A stretch of 64,000 bases of DNA from CAYONZ01 sp964405465 (GCA_964405465.1 CAYONZ010000012.1:11739-75738); one strand, 5' to 3'; numbered from the stretch's first letter, positions 43,864 through 53,476 are shown. Translations and numbers: made by a program. Notes: a model not told the origin generated them from the letters alone.

Positions 43864-45633
43864 CTAAAGTTTTGGCTTCAACTCGGCCCGTTTAACTGGG
43901 TCAACTCTAAGGTACTTGAAGTAGTCGTTACCAATTGAGTTCCACTTATAGTTATTGAGCCAGCCATGGTAGAGTGAATAACGCACGCGATGCGCATTAT
44001 AGATCCACGGACTCTCTTCGTTCACCATTTTTTGCATTTTCGAATAGAGCTGGTCGCGCTCTCCGCTCGGAGGAAGTTTTAACGATTGTTCATATAACTT
44101 ATCGAACTCTGAGTTTGTGAAATTGGTATCGTTTGGACCTGGAGGAAGGTTCTTGCTATAGAAGAGCTGCAAAAAGTTTTGTCCGTCTGGGTAATCCGCA
44201 CCCCAGGCAACCCCAAATATTTGAGCTTTTTGGCCTTTAATTTTCTCTTGAAACTGTGGCCAGGTATTGGCGTTGATTTGCAGCTTTACTCCAATAGCGG
44301 CAAAAGCCTGTTGCACGTGTTCAGCGATTTGGCGTCCTTTGGAATCAGACATCGCCTCATAGACCAATTCTGGCAGTCCTTTTCCACCAGGAAATCCAGC
44401 TTTGGTCAAAAGATCTTTCGCTTTTGCAATATCAAACTCGTATGGTTTTTTAACGTTTGAATCATAACCACCAATGTTGGGAGGAAGTGGACCTTGGGCT
44501 TCGACTCCGCGATTATTTAAAAACTTGGAGATATATTCTTTGTTATTGTAGGCGGTCGCCAATGCTTGGCGAAGAAATTTATTTTTTCCTAGAATCGGAT
44601 CCTTCATGTTGAGTCCAATGTATGTCACATCGAGCTCTGGAGAAATATCAAGACGAATGCCCTTCTTTGTGAACTCAGGAAGAAGTTCTTTGTTTTTAAC
44701 CGTCGAATCAAAATTGTCGTTTGGAATTTCTATAAATTCAAAATTTCCCTTCTGGAAATTGAGCCATCGTGGATTGTCCTCGGGAAGTTCGGTGATGACC
44801 AATTTGTCTGCGAAAGGAATCTTTTTACCAGCATCAGCAAGTAGGCCGGCTTCTTTGTCTCCAGGAGCACCCTCAGAAGGGTAGGTTTCTTCGCGATATG
44901 TTGGGTTTCGTTTAAGAGTTATCTTCGAATTTCGAGTCCAACTCTCAAGAGAAAATGGACCGCTGCCAATAGGGTTATTCAAAAACTCTGCACCATATTT
45001 TGTTACAGCTTCTTTGGGCACAACAACAGTAAACGGCATGGCCAAGGTATAATAAAGTTGATAATAAGTTTGTGTCAGTTTGATAACAAGCGTGTATTTA
45101 TCCGGAGCTTGTAAGCCTTCAACTGGAGTGTCATAAGAAGCTTTGCCTTCTTTGACTAGGGCTGCCCATTCATTCAGGCCTTTAATTTTTCCATCGAATA
45201 CCCAAAAACCTTCACTCTGATTTTTTGGATCAGCGAGACGTTTCCAAGAATAAATAAAATCTTCAGCAGTGACCTCGCGGCCTTTTCCATCCGCAAAAGC
45301 AGCGTTATCTTGAAACAAAATGCCTTTTTTAAGCTTAATAGTCTGGGTGAGACCGTTATCAGAGGCAACGGGCATTCCATCAGCAATACAGGGTTGAAGC
45401 TCATAAGGTCGCTTTAGATAATGGTAACAGTATAGCCCTTCATAGATGTTTTGAATGACTGTCGAGGAGTACATGTCATTGGCTTGCAAAGGATCAAGAC
45501 CCTTTACGTTGGCACGTATTGCGGCATTGATGGTGTTGTCTTTGTCGTCGACTTTCTTGGTACAGCCAACAAAAAACGTGGTGGCCAAGCCAAGAATCAC
45601 AGCGGCTGAAAGCACGCGATTTAACTTTAACAT
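43864..45633 (-). CDS. oppA: Oligopeptide ABC transporter substrate-binding lipoprotein OppA-like
   Basis: A 589-residue peptide-binding lipoprotein of the SBP_bac_5 family. Signal peptide with lipobox TFFVGC, then KGLDPLQANDMYSS, the REVTAEDFIYSWKRL signature and NNPIGSGPFSLESW. The C-terminal half includes WGADYPDGQNFLQLFYS, typical of OppA. GGGGGAAAA before ATG 45633 decides the start over an upstream codon at 45675. It is first in oppABCDF and probably most expressed, given the hairpin at 43780. It captures peptides in the periplasm. Confidence 0.93.
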   Translation of the reverse strand: MLKLNRVLSAAVILGLATTFFVGCTKKVDDKDNTINAAIRANVKGLDPLQANDMYSSTVIQNIYEGLYCYHYLKRPYELQPCIADGMPVASDNGLTQTIKLKKGILFQDNAAFADGKGREVTAEDFIYSWKRLADPKNQSEGFWVFDGKIKGLNEWAALVKEGKASYDTPVEGLQAPDKYTLVIKLTQTYYQLYYTLAMPFTVVVPKEAVTKYGAEFLNNPIGSGPFSLESWTRNSKITLKRNPTYREETYPSEGAPGDKEAGLLADAGKKIPFADKLVITELPEDNPRWLNFQKGNFEFIEIPNDNFDSTVKNKELLPEFTKKGIRLDISPELDVTYIGLNMKDPILGKNKFLRQALATAYNNKEYISKFLNNRGVEAQGPLPPNIGGYDSNVKKPYEFDIAKAKDLLTKAGFPGGKGLPELVYEAMSDSKGRQIAEHVQQAFAAIGVKLQINANTWPQFQEKIKGQKAQIFGVAWGADYPDGQNFLQLFYSKNLPPGPNDTNFTNSEFDKLYEQSLKLPPSGERDQLYSKMQKMVNEESPWIYNAHRVRYSLYHGWLNNYKWNSIGNDYFKYLRVDPVKRAELKPKL

Positions 45634-45892
45634 TTTTCCCCCAGTGTTTCGATTGTGTGAGCGAATTCGCAACACATCTTATTTGTGTATTGTTAGGCTA
45701 AAGAATTGTCAATTTGTCTAAACCTGAATAGGTTTATTACTGTGCTTTATGTTGTGCGTAACTTAAGGTGTTTTTGGAGTTTTGCGTGCTTGCCTTTTGC
45801 AGAGATGATTCTTAAGGCGAGATGACACCATTTTTTCAAAATTGGTGTCAATTTATTTGTGGGATTGTCATAATGGCCCCAATAAACAAAAA
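45634..45892. other. Intergenic region between oppA and gph, with an inverted repeat
   Basis: 259 bases; oppA starts to the left and gph ends to the right, both on the minus strand. TGACACCA (45823-45830) and TGGTGTCA (45843-45850) form an 8-bp dyad with a 12-base spacer. It could be a weak gph terminator or an operator for oppA; no T tract follows on the minus strand. An opp promoter is expected here but not clearly seen. Confidence 0.45.
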
Positions 45893-46552
45893 CTATTTAC
45901 AAGCAACGGCGTTTATAGCTGAGCGCAAATCGTAAAACGATGAAATAAAATGTTTGGCGCCAAGTCTTTGCAGTACTTTTGGATCACCATAGCCAAAGGT
46001 TAAGGCAATGGGTTCAATTCCACATGCCTTAGCCGCCATGACATCGGGCTCGCCGTCGCCGATCATGAGGGCCTCGTGGGCTTTCACTCCTGCTAAAGAG
46101 AGTGACTCAAGAAGGGGAAGTGGGTGAGGTTTTTTCTCAGGCAAAGTGTCGCCGCCGATCACGGTTAGCCATGGAAACCGATCGAGTTTAAGGTGGCTCA
46201 AGGTTTCGCGAGCAAGCTGTTCGTGTTTGTTGGTGACCACAACAATCTTTTCATGAATATTTGCCAGAAAGTCTTCGACACCGGGCCAAATGGTTAAATT
46301 GTGAAACAGGTATTGGCGATAGTGCTTAAGAAAATCAGCTTCTAAAGTCTCGAGCAGCTTGGGTGAGTTTGCCGTTTCTGGCAATAGACTAAATACAAGC
46401 GAACGGAGGCCACTCCCAATTGCGTTTTTGATTTTTTCCTCCTCGATTTTCGCTCTACCGTTGGCAGTCATGAATGAATTGACTGCCGCAACAATACTTG
46501 GAGCTGAGTCGACGAGAGTTCCGTCTAGATCGAAAATCAGAAGTTTAATCAT
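45893..46552 (-). CDS. gph: Phosphoglycolate phosphatase-like HAD hydrolase
   Basis: A 219-residue HAD subfamily IA phosphatase. DLDGTLVDS holds the nucleophile Asp and acid Asp, with VVTNKH (motif II), a Lys in EKKPHP (motif III) and GDGEPDVMAA (motif IV). Gph removes 2-phosphoglycolate formed by DNA repair or oxygenase reactions, but close relatives act on other sugar phosphates. AAGGAATTTC precedes ATG 46552; an open frame continues upstream without support. Divergent from the O-methyltransferase, with 122 bases between. Confidence 0.85.
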   Translation of the reverse strand: MIKLLIFDLDGTLVDSAPSIVAAVNSFMTANGRAKIEEEKIKNAIGSGLRSLVFSLLPETANSPKLLETLEADFLKHYRQYLFHNLTIWPGVEDFLANIHEKIVVVTNKHEQLARETLSHLKLDRFPWLTVIGGDTLPEKKPHPLPLLESLSLAGVKAHEALMIGDGEPDVMAAKACGIEPIALTFGYGDPKVLQRLGAKHFISSFYDLRSAINAVACK

Positions 46553-46674
46553 GAAATTCCTTTGTAAAGGTGAATCGCTTCGCATAGAAGTTTTTTTGAG
46601 GGCTCCGTCCATTCCTGTGTTGTCGAATGAAATCCCGGACCCATTCACTATATCATTTTGAGAAAGTAAATCCC

Positions 46675-47331
46675 ATGCGAAATTTGCAGATTGATGAAGT
46701 AGAATCATATGTGACTAATTTGTTTGTACAGGAAAGCGACGCGCAAAAGGAAATTCGAGAGCGAATGGGCCAAATTGGAAAGGCCGGAATTGCTGTGTCC
46801 CCGATTGAGGGAAAACTACTTTTTTTGCTAACAAAACTTATTGGTGCCGAGCGGGTTTTGGAGATCGGCACTCTATATGGATACTCAGGAGTTTGTTTTG
46901 CAAATGCTTTGGGCGCTAAAGGGAGTGTCGTCACCATTGAGAATAATTCCGCGCATTTTGCAGAGGCAAAAAAATCTTTTGCCGATTGTGGTGTTGCTGA
47001 AAAAGTGCACCAGTATCTTGGCGATGCTAGGGAGGTTCTTGGCACGCTCGATAAAGGTGAGTTGTTTGATATTGCATTTATTGATGCCAACAAATCAGCA
47101 TACTTTGATTATTTGAAAGCGGTGATTCCAAGGGTTCGAAAAGGTGGTTTGATCATTGGTGACAATACGCTTTTGTTTGGAGCAGTTTTGAAGGATCAAC
47201 CCGAGGGTGTTAGTCGGGCCCAGTGGACCGCGATGCGAGCTTTTAATCAAGAGTTAGCAGACCCCTCGAAATACTGTTCGATATTGGTTCCGACAGAAGA
47301 GGGGATGACAGTTGGCATGAAGTTATTTTAG
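46675..47331 (+). CDS. Class I SAM-dependent O-methyltransferase
   Basis: A 218-residue methyltransferase of the caffeoyl-CoA/catechol O-methyltransferase (Methyltransf_3) type. VLEIGTLYGYSG is the SAM-binding motif I, VTIENNSAHF follows, and FDIAFIDANKSAYFDYL carries the metal-binding Asp. GDNTLLFG and the Asn also fit the divalent-metal site. The substrate, a catechol-like or other vicinal diol, is not known. ATG 46675 is preceded by GAGAAAG. Its stop overlaps the end of the convergent alpha/beta hydrolase by four bases. Confidence 0.87.
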   Translation: MRNLQIDEVESYVTNLFVQESDAQKEIRERMGQIGKAGIAVSPIEGKLLFLLTKLIGAERVLEIGTLYGYSGVCFANALGAKGSVVTIENNSAHFAEAKKSFADCGVAEKVHQYLGDAREVLGTLDKGELFDIAFIDANKSAYFDYLKAVIPRVRKGGLIIGDNTLLFGAVLKDQPEGVSRAQWTAMRAFNQELADPSKYCSILVPTEEGMTVGMKLF

Positions 47332-48083
47332 GTTTCTTTCGGAGTAGAATACTCAGTCACGAAACTTTGTACCCGTGGGATATAGAGATTAGAAAAATTT
47401 TTTAAACCGTCTAGATGTCGCCCTTCCGGAAGGTCGAATATTTCGGGGGCAAACTGATCGGTCAGTGCAAAAAAATCGTCAATGTTTGTCGGCGGCACTA
47501 AACTGTCGCGCCATCCCCGAATGGACAAAACCTTAAAGTCGAGCGGCAATTTGTTGAGGTGATTGGTCATTTCTTTGGTGAAGTTAGGACCCCAAAGAGC
47601 AAGGGAAAATATGGTAAATGCTGCCCGCACGATCTTACTTTCAATCTTGTAATGGTGCTCGTAAAGATTCCAAAGGCATTTGGCAATGTTTAAAAAAGGA
47701 CCGCCATCACAAACGACGGCGGTGATGTCTTCCGCATTTCTCTTTGCGATCGCTTCAAATGCACATGCGCTAGGCATCGAGAAACAAAAAACAATTTTTT
47801 TTCCGGCGACTGAGTTGAAGACGGCCTCGATTTGTCCAGCCCAAATGTGCCGAATGCCGAACAAGAAATCTGCTGTTACAGGAATCTTAAAAACGTTTTT
47901 TGGGGTGTCAATCAGGTCAAATGCCACGGCATTGAACCCGAGCTCATTTACCAGTCGTACATAGGGAGCGAGGGAGTTGATATCGCCGCCGAGATGGTGA
48001 ACAAAGACAACTGTTTCACTAAACAGTTGTCTTGGGGCTTCAAAAAATTTCGAACGAAAAGGAAGGTCCATATAGTCTTTCAT
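47328..48083 (-). CDS. Alpha/beta hydrolase fold protein
   Basis: A 251-residue protein with alpha/beta hydrolase features: VVFVHHLGGD oxyanion strand, FSMPSACAF at the nucleophile elbow (Ser where G-x-S-x-G is normal, with a departed glycine pattern), SIRGWRDSLVPP acid region and GRHLDGL with a possible catalytic His. The elbow lacks the first Gly, so activity is uncertain. Its start overlaps the AceE-like gene stop by four bases (ATGA), so it is translationally coupled to that enzyme and may act on its product or on an acyl carrier. No signal peptide. Confidence 0.65.
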   Translation of the reverse strand: MKDYMDLPFRSKFFEAPRQLFSETVVFVHHLGGDINSLAPYVRLVNELGFNAVAFDLIDTPKNVFKIPVTADFLFGIRHIWAGQIEAVFNSVAGKKIVFCFSMPSACAFEAIAKRNAEDITAVVCDGGPFLNIAKCLWNLYEHHYKIESKIVRAAFTIFSLALWGPNFTKEMTNHLNKLPLDFKVLSIRGWRDSLVPPTNIDDFFALTDQFAPEIFDLPEGRHLDGLKNFSNLYIPRVQSFVTEYSTPKET

Positions 48084-50875
48084 TGATTATCATTCAGGTT
48101 GTGTGGCCAAAGATTTCGCCAGTTTGTTGTTGTTTCGCTGCGCCCTGCTACTGCATCAAGAGTCTGGGTGCTAATCGTAAGCTTTTCCAGCGCAGTCTCA
48201 GACAATACTTTTCCTGCTGCCTCAACAATCGAATCGCTGTCGAGGTGATGATAGGCATAAATATCTGCTGGTCGACCACAGCGAGAGTGCTTACGAACAG
48301 AGAGGGCTTCGTGGCGAACCCCCACAATGGAACCCAAATTGTCGAGAAGCCCTGGTTCGCCATCATGAACACTGACGATAGGGACACGCCGTCCCGACAC
48401 AGTGATCAGTTCCTCAGGAGTCACCAGAGAATCCTTCGTGATAATCAAATCGGAAGAAATTCCTAAATAAGATTTCAGATAATTGAAATCATCGGAGTGC
48501 CCAAGGTTGCCCACAAGGAGATCTGAGCTGGTCACCACAATCACATTGGCATAAATTCCTCGTTTCAGAAGTTTCTCGGACGCTCCAATAGCTTCACTCA
48601 CGAGTGCGCCCATTGCAAAAAGGTGTATGACATTGTCACCGGGTTCGTATCCCGCATAACCACGATAGTCGATGAGATAGTATGCTCCGGCTAGGACTTC
48701 GTTTTGAACGGTTTCAAGAATCTTTTGTTCCTCAAGTGCCTCAAGTGTGGACTCATCAACACCCGCGCTGAGTGGGTATCCCTTCGCACAGAGTAAATCT
48801 GATGTATTGCCTACTTTGAAGCGACGTTGTTGTTTTAGGTGGTGCATAAACAATTTTTGGTCGGCTCCGCGAGTGACACCTCTAATGACGACTCCAGTTC
48901 TTCCCTCATTTTCTCCTAAAGCATGTCTGCGAATTGCGTCGCAAAGAATCCATTCCATTTCGATACAAAAAAACGGCTCCCATGTGATTTGATTGGGAAT
49001 CTGCAAGTCTGATTTCCAACCGTGTTGTGCTCCTTCTGGGGAAAGGGTAATTCCTGATGGAGTTCCTACAAGTAGAAAACTTGATTTCCAGTATACGTTG
49101 TAAAAATATTGATCATGGGCGCGTTTAATAAAGAAATCATATACAGTCATCAATGGTAAAATTGGAATACCGAGAAGGTCTCGTAGTTTTCCGTAAGATC
49201 CCATGCAGGACATAACGTTGCCTTCGGCAATATCGAATCTTAAAAAGCGGTCTGATGCTTCTTCTCCCGGAACCAAGTCAGGTGTTTTTTTGTCCTTTAC
49301 TCCAAAGTCAGTTTCGTAGTCAGGAACAACTGCTACCCCAAAAATTTTTCCATCCATTGCTGGGTTTAAGTTTGTGCTTGTTCCTACATCTGGCGCCATA
49401 GAAACAATTAGCTCACCCACTTCCTTCCAGGAACGTTCACTTTCGATTAATGGTTTTTGGTCCCCCTTGCCTTCAACGCGTGAGTTTGCGATTCGCGTAA
49501 GCTTGGCTGTGCACTGACCTAGCATCCACTGGGTATGGGGATAGTTTGCCATTTTTAAATTGATTCCAAGAGAGGTTGGGATTTCTCCGTATTTTTTGAA
49601 CCGCTGAGAAAACTCAACTTGGTTTTCTTGGCGAATTTTATGGTGATCTTGAATCTCACTGTAGAGTTGTTCTCCTCGGTGTTTCAGGAACTTTCCCTCC
49701 TCCGATTTGAAATCGAAGCCGGCGAAAAGTTTGCCTGACGGTATATTTTGTTTGAGCTTGAGATCTTCCATTTCATCGTCAGAAGGTAGCGAGGAGTGAT
49801 TTCCAGCTGCGGCTGCCGATCTCAGTCCCCAGCCTTTTACAGTATGTGCAATAATCAATGTGGGTTTTCTTTTGTTGATTTTACTTTTCTCCATGGCATC
49901 TGCGAGAGCAAAAATGTCGTGGCCACCTAGATCACGAAGGCCATCATAAAGCTCTTGATCGCCCACAGACTCAAAAAATATTTTAAGATGCGGATGTTTC
50001 TTGGCCATTCCCTTTTTTAATGCGGCCATATCATTTACTAAAAGAAGAGCTTGAAGCTCATAGTCCTGCAGTTCATCCTCGAGAAATTGTTGAAATTTAT
50101 CACCGCCAGGTCTTTTGAACAATTCAAGGCGTAAGCTTCCATGGCGAAGCTGAATAACATCCCATCCATTGGCGAGCATTGTTCTTTCAATTCGATGATC
50201 GTCGGTTCCGCCCATTATTTCTTTATTAGTAATTCTGTGTCCATCTAGACTCTGACGATTGTAATCAATGATCCAAGTCAAATTTCCAATCTCACGTTCC
50301 GCAAAATCTGGAATCGCTTCATAAACTGAGCCCTCTCGAAACTCTGAATCTCCAAGAATTGCCCAAAAGTGGGCATCAGGAACCTTATACTGATGGTCTT
50401 TGCAGAATCGATAGGCATGTGCGAGATAACCAACATTTACTGGCGGGATTCCAACAGTTCCTGATGGTAAAAATCCGTGATGATCGGGATCATATGAGGA
50501 GTGATAAGATTGAAAAACAGGTTGTCCGTTCGTAGGAAAAGAACGGAGTTCACTCATTATTGCTTCTGCTTCGGAATCAGAAAATCGCGACAGGTCCTCT
50601 TTCAAGAAAAGATTCAGCAGAAAACTGTATGAATGGTCGATTGGTGCTGCATGTGGCTTGTTGGCAACGAAGTCAAATCCACTTTTCACTAAAAGGTGAA
50701 GGGCGCCAGTAATATGGAGGGAACTTGCACAAGCAGCAGGGTGGCCTCCAACTTTCGGATCTCCTTTTTGGACATCATCACGATTGTTGGCAAGATAGAT
50801 CATTTGGGTTGTCAGGTAGTGGGCTCGCCGACAAATGCGGTTGAGAACTTCGAGCTTTGGTCTATCGGATTTCAT
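48080..50875 (-). CDS. AceE-like ThDP-dependent dehydrogenase/transketolase family enzyme
   Basis: A 931-residue enzyme related to the homodimeric pyruvate dehydrogenase E1 (AceE). Matches run from GGHPAACASS through the thiamine diphosphate segment ILGDSEFREGSVYE...DYNRQSLDG to IAEGNVMSCMGSYG, with the catalytic Glu, and the C-terminal domain. The ThDP motif reads GDS and DYN rather than GDG and NxN, so it is a divergent paralogue. E2 and E3 genes are not nearby. It may decarboxylate pyruvate or another 2-oxoacid. GAGGGAAACATCA precedes the ATG. An alpha/beta hydrolase gene is coupled downstream. Specificity is unknown. Confidence 0.7.
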   Translation of the reverse strand: MKSDRPKLEVLNRICRRAHYLTTQMIYLANNRDDVQKGDPKVGGHPAACASSLHITGALHLLVKSGFDFVANKPHAAPIDHSYSFLLNLFLKEDLSRFSDSEAEAIMSELRSFPTNGQPVFQSYHSSYDPDHHGFLPSGTVGIPPVNVGYLAHAYRFCKDHQYKVPDAHFWAILGDSEFREGSVYEAIPDFAEREIGNLTWIIDYNRQSLDGHRITNKEIMGGTDDHRIERTMLANGWDVIQLRHGSLRLELFKRPGGDKFQQFLEDELQDYELQALLLVNDMAALKKGMAKKHPHLKIFFESVGDQELYDGLRDLGGHDIFALADAMEKSKINKRKPTLIIAHTVKGWGLRSAAAAGNHSSLPSDDEMEDLKLKQNIPSGKLFAGFDFKSEEGKFLKHRGEQLYSEIQDHHKIRQENQVEFSQRFKKYGEIPTSLGINLKMANYPHTQWMLGQCTAKLTRIANSRVEGKGDQKPLIESERSWKEVGELIVSMAPDVGTSTNLNPAMDGKIFGVAVVPDYETDFGVKDKKTPDLVPGEEASDRFLRFDIAEGNVMSCMGSYGKLRDLLGIPILPLMTVYDFFIKRAHDQYFYNVYWKSSFLLVGTPSGITLSPEGAQHGWKSDLQIPNQITWEPFFCIEMEWILCDAIRRHALGENEGRTGVVIRGVTRGADQKLFMHHLKQQRRFKVGNTSDLLCAKGYPLSAGVDESTLEALEEQKILETVQNEVLAGAYYLIDYRGYAGYEPGDNVIHLFAMGALVSEAIGASEKLLKRGIYANVIVVTSSDLLVGNLGHSDDFNYLKSYLGISSDLIITKDSLVTPEELITVSGRRVPIVSVHDGEPGLLDNLGSIVGVRHEALSVRKHSRCGRPADIYAYHHLDSDSIVEAAGKVLSETALEKLTISTQTLDAVAGRSETTTNWRNLWPHNLNDNQ

Positions 50876-51024
50876 TGATGTTTCCCTCGGTTAATTGTGT
50901 CGTAAATTTCTTGTGACGGTCATTTGGCAGCCATTGCTGACATATTAAAATCGTCTTTTCCCTAATGCAGTCGCTCATAAAATCGCCTGCTCATATATCC
51001 CCTGATAGAATTTCTAACATAATT

Positions 51025-51570
51025 TTATTTAGTGGGTAAAGCGTGATCATGTGGCGTGTTGCAAGCAGGTGTATAGCGCAGGATTTGTATCGTTTCTCCA
51101 TTTTTCCAGTCTGTGGCAGCGGGAAGATCTCTCCATTTCTTGAGAGTCGAACTGAAGACAAATGTCGGAAGAACCTGAGAATTCAGACCTGTGAAAATGT
51201 TGAGCTCAATGGCTTCCGCTTTATTTTTGCAAAAATCATAAAATGGGGGAGTGCGCAGTTCCGAAAATATTTTTGGAAGTTCGGTTGCCTTGATGATTGG
51301 TACTATTAGGCAAGAGCTCTGCGCCGCAGTCACGCCAGCTTTGATGCTAGAAAAAGGCATTCCAGAAAAATTTGGATCGTATGCTAAATCACACTCTATG
51401 GACCGATGGCAGTGCGAGAGGACTTCGTCTCCCTCAGGTCCAAGAACCAAAATTGGGTTGATATTTCTATTGGCTAGCCAGGAAATCATCTGATTTAGGT
51501 CTGTACTGGCCTCTTGAATATTAGGATGAGAGTAGATTGTGGACAAAATGATCGTCGATGTTGGTTGCAT
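51025..51570 (-). CDS. MobA-like nucleotidyltransferase remnant
   Basis: A 181-residue protein with weak similarity to MobA/MocA-type nucleotidyltransferases: GMPFSSIKAGVTAA resembles their GMSSSIRAG motif, followed by LIVPIIKATELP where these enzymes have VLLVDQPLL. The usual N-terminal LAGGxSxRMG nucleotide loop is missing, so catalysis is doubtful. AGGAATGT precedes ATG 51570. A TonB-like gene lies 53 bases upstream on the same strand. It may be a degenerate or repurposed member; the family call is tentative. Confidence 0.4.
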   Translation of the reverse strand: MQPTSTIILSTIYSHPNIQEASTDLNQMISWLANRNINPILVLGPEGDEVLSHCHRSIECDLAYDPNFSGMPFSSIKAGVTAAQSSCLIVPIIKATELPKIFSELRTPPFYDFCKNKAEAIELNIFTGLNSQVLPTFVFSSTLKKWRDLPAATDWKNGETIQILRYTPACNTPHDHALPTK

Positions 51571-51623
51571 ACATTCCTCCGCGCACTCGATTGGAAATCG
51601 CACATCGAATCACTGGGGTGAGA

Positions 51624-52601
51624 CTAGGCCTCGAGGACAAAGTCCCAGCGAATCTTGATTGTTCCTTCAGCCGGGTCAACGATACCCTTCGGCGGATTTG
51701 GAAACGGAGCCGCGGCACGGAAGGCCTCTACAGCGGCATCGTCAAGGTCTCGAATTCCGGATTCACCAATGACTTGGACCTTTACCAGAGTTCCCGAGCG
51801 ATCGAGAATTATGATGATCGAAGTTTTGCGATCATCTGAACTTGCAATCGTGCGGCCCTGTCTGAAAATTCGTTCGACCTTCTCTTTAATTTTTGGTTCC
51901 CAATACTGCCGAAGCTTTTCTTTGATTCGGTTATAATAGGCATAATAAACAAATTCCCTGGTACTTAAAAGTGTTTGCGAGGCTTGCTGGACGTTTTCTA
52001 AGTGATCGTCCGTAGCACTGGGTCCCTGGCCACCAACCTGAGTCTTTTGGTCCTCTTGTTGCTTCTCTTTTGCTGCCAATCGACCTGCGAGATCGCGAAA
52101 TTTGGGTGCAAAGTCTTGTAGCCTGCCGACCGAAAGATCACCGTTCGAATTTAAACTGGGTTCATTTTTTTCCACTTCTTGATTATTTGTTTCCTGGATT
52201 GCTTCTTTTGGGTTCGGATTGTTTGCTGGATTTGCCGTGGCAAATTTTTGATTCATCGTTTTTTCAGGACCTTCTGGAGAGTTGTCAGAATTCTTGAATT
52301 TTCCTGTGTTTATGGAGCGAGTTTCTTTTTCAACTTTTTGGTTGTGCTGACTTAAATATTTTGTGTCTTCGGGAGTTTCGTCGTTGATTGATTGATCCGC
52401 CTGTTCCACGATTTGGCCTTTAGGCGTGGTCGAAGTGGGCGCTGGATGAAGGACTTTTTCGATATCGACGACCTCAATTTCCATAGGTTTAGGTCTATGT
52501 AAACTGCTCTTATCGACCCATCGGTTCAGCCCAAGGCTGATAACCAAGTGTAGGCCAAGTGAAATTAAGATTGATATGTAGAGAAGACGCATTCGCCTCA
52601 T
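51624..52601 (-). CDS. TonB-family C-terminal domain protein
   Basis: A 325-residue inner-membrane-anchored protein. One N-terminal helix (LLYISILISLGLHLVIS) is followed by a long disordered periplasmic spacer rich in Gln, Asn, Glu and Pro, and a C-terminal TonB domain with SGIRDLDDAAVEAFRAA and IKIRWDFV. TonB proteins carry proton-motive energy to outer-membrane receptors; related proteins work in gliding or secretion. No exbB/exbD or receptor gene is near. Start at ATG 52601 or 52592. Divergent from the PP2C gene; the MobA-like gene follows. Confidence 0.8.
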   Translation of the reverse strand: MRRMRLLYISILISLGLHLVISLGLNRWVDKSSLHRPKPMEIEVVDIEKVLHPAPTSTTPKGQIVEQADQSINDETPEDTKYLSQHNQKVEKETRSINTGKFKNSDNSPEGPEKTMNQKFATANPANNPNPKEAIQETNNQEVEKNEPSLNSNGDLSVGRLQDFAPKFRDLAGRLAAKEKQQEDQKTQVGGQGPSATDDHLENVQQASQTLLSTREFVYYAYYNRIKEKLRQYWEPKIKEKVERIFRQGRTIASSDDRKTSIIIILDRSGTLVKVQVIGESGIRDLDDAAVEAFRAAAPFPNPPKGIVDPAEGTIKIRWDFVLEA

Positions 52602-52735
52602 GGTCAGCTCATCGGTAATTGATCATTTTTTTTGTACGAAAAAAACTCCTGGACTGGGGCCTGAAAAAGACCAGTCTTGCCTTTGGTTTACGAAATGGTC
52701 TTGGAGCTTGATGTAGGGTTGCATAGAATTGAGAT

Positions 52736-53476
52736 ATGGAAATAAAAGTTTGGAGCGGTACCGACGTCGGATTGCGACGTGAAAGAAATGAGGACTCATT
52801 CCTCGTGGATGAGGGTTTGGGCCTATATATTTTGGCAGACGGAATGGGAGGCCACAGAGGAGGCGAAGTCGCTTCGCTCATGGCAGTGAACACGATTCGC
52901 GAGGTCGTGATGAAAGAGGTTTCAAATTCTCGTCGCATTTCTCCACGTGCGGTTCTTGTGGATGCTTATCAAGAAGCGAGTCATCGAATTTTTGATAAGA
53001 GTCACAAGTCTGGCAACTCTGAGCTTCAGGGCATGGGAACCACTCTTGTCACTGCTTTTTATCATGGTGGAGTTTTGTATATTGCGAATGTTGGCGATTC
53101 CCGAGCCTACTTATTTTCGAAACCCTATCTTTGGCAAATCACGGAGGACCACTCCTTGGTCAATGAGCAAATAAGAGCGGGAATGATTACAGAAAAAGAC
53201 GTTCCGATTTTTGCTGCAAAAAATGTGATTACTAGAAGTGTCGGGTTTGAGAGGGATGTCACATGCGATGTTATCGAAAGGCATCTTAAGGCCGGAGAAA
53301 TGGTTTTGGTTTGTTCGGATGGATTGTCTGGTTTGGTGACCGACGCAAAAATTGCGGAGATTTTCATGACGTCTCCACATGAGGAAATTGTTACAAAGTG
53401 TATTGACGCAGCTAAGAAAAATGGAGGCGATGATAACGTGACGGTGCTTCTAATTGAGGCTATCGCAGACCGCTAA
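52736..53476 (+). CDS. PP2C-type serine/threonine phosphatase
   Basis: A 246-residue soluble Stp1-type PPM phosphatase. Metal and catalytic signatures are all present: GLRRERNEDSF, ILADGMGGHRGGE, GMGTTLV, IANVGDSRAYL, LVCSDGLSGLV and GGDDNVTV at the end. It removes phosphate from Ser/Thr residues of target proteins and often pairs with a Hanks-type kinase; none is in the window. Divergent from the TonB-like gene, with 134 bases between that probably hold both promoters. The M23 peptidase gene follows on the same strand. Confidence 0.92.
   Translation: MEIKVWSGTDVGLRRERNEDSFLVDEGLGLYILADGMGGHRGGEVASLMAVNTIREVVMKEVSNSRRISPRAVLVDAYQEASHRIFDKSHKSGNSELQGMGTTLVTAFYHGGVLYIANVGDSRAYLFSKPYLWQITEDHSLVNEQIRAGMITEKDVPIFAAKNVITRSVGFERDVTCDVIERHLKAGEMVLVCSDGLSGLVTDAKIAEIFMTSPHEEIVTKCIDAAKKNGGDDNVTVLLIEAIADR

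Noticed and set aside
46653..47093. 146-codon minus-strand frame opposite the O-methyltransferase
   Set aside because: Shadow frame; the plus strand has SAM and metal motifs.
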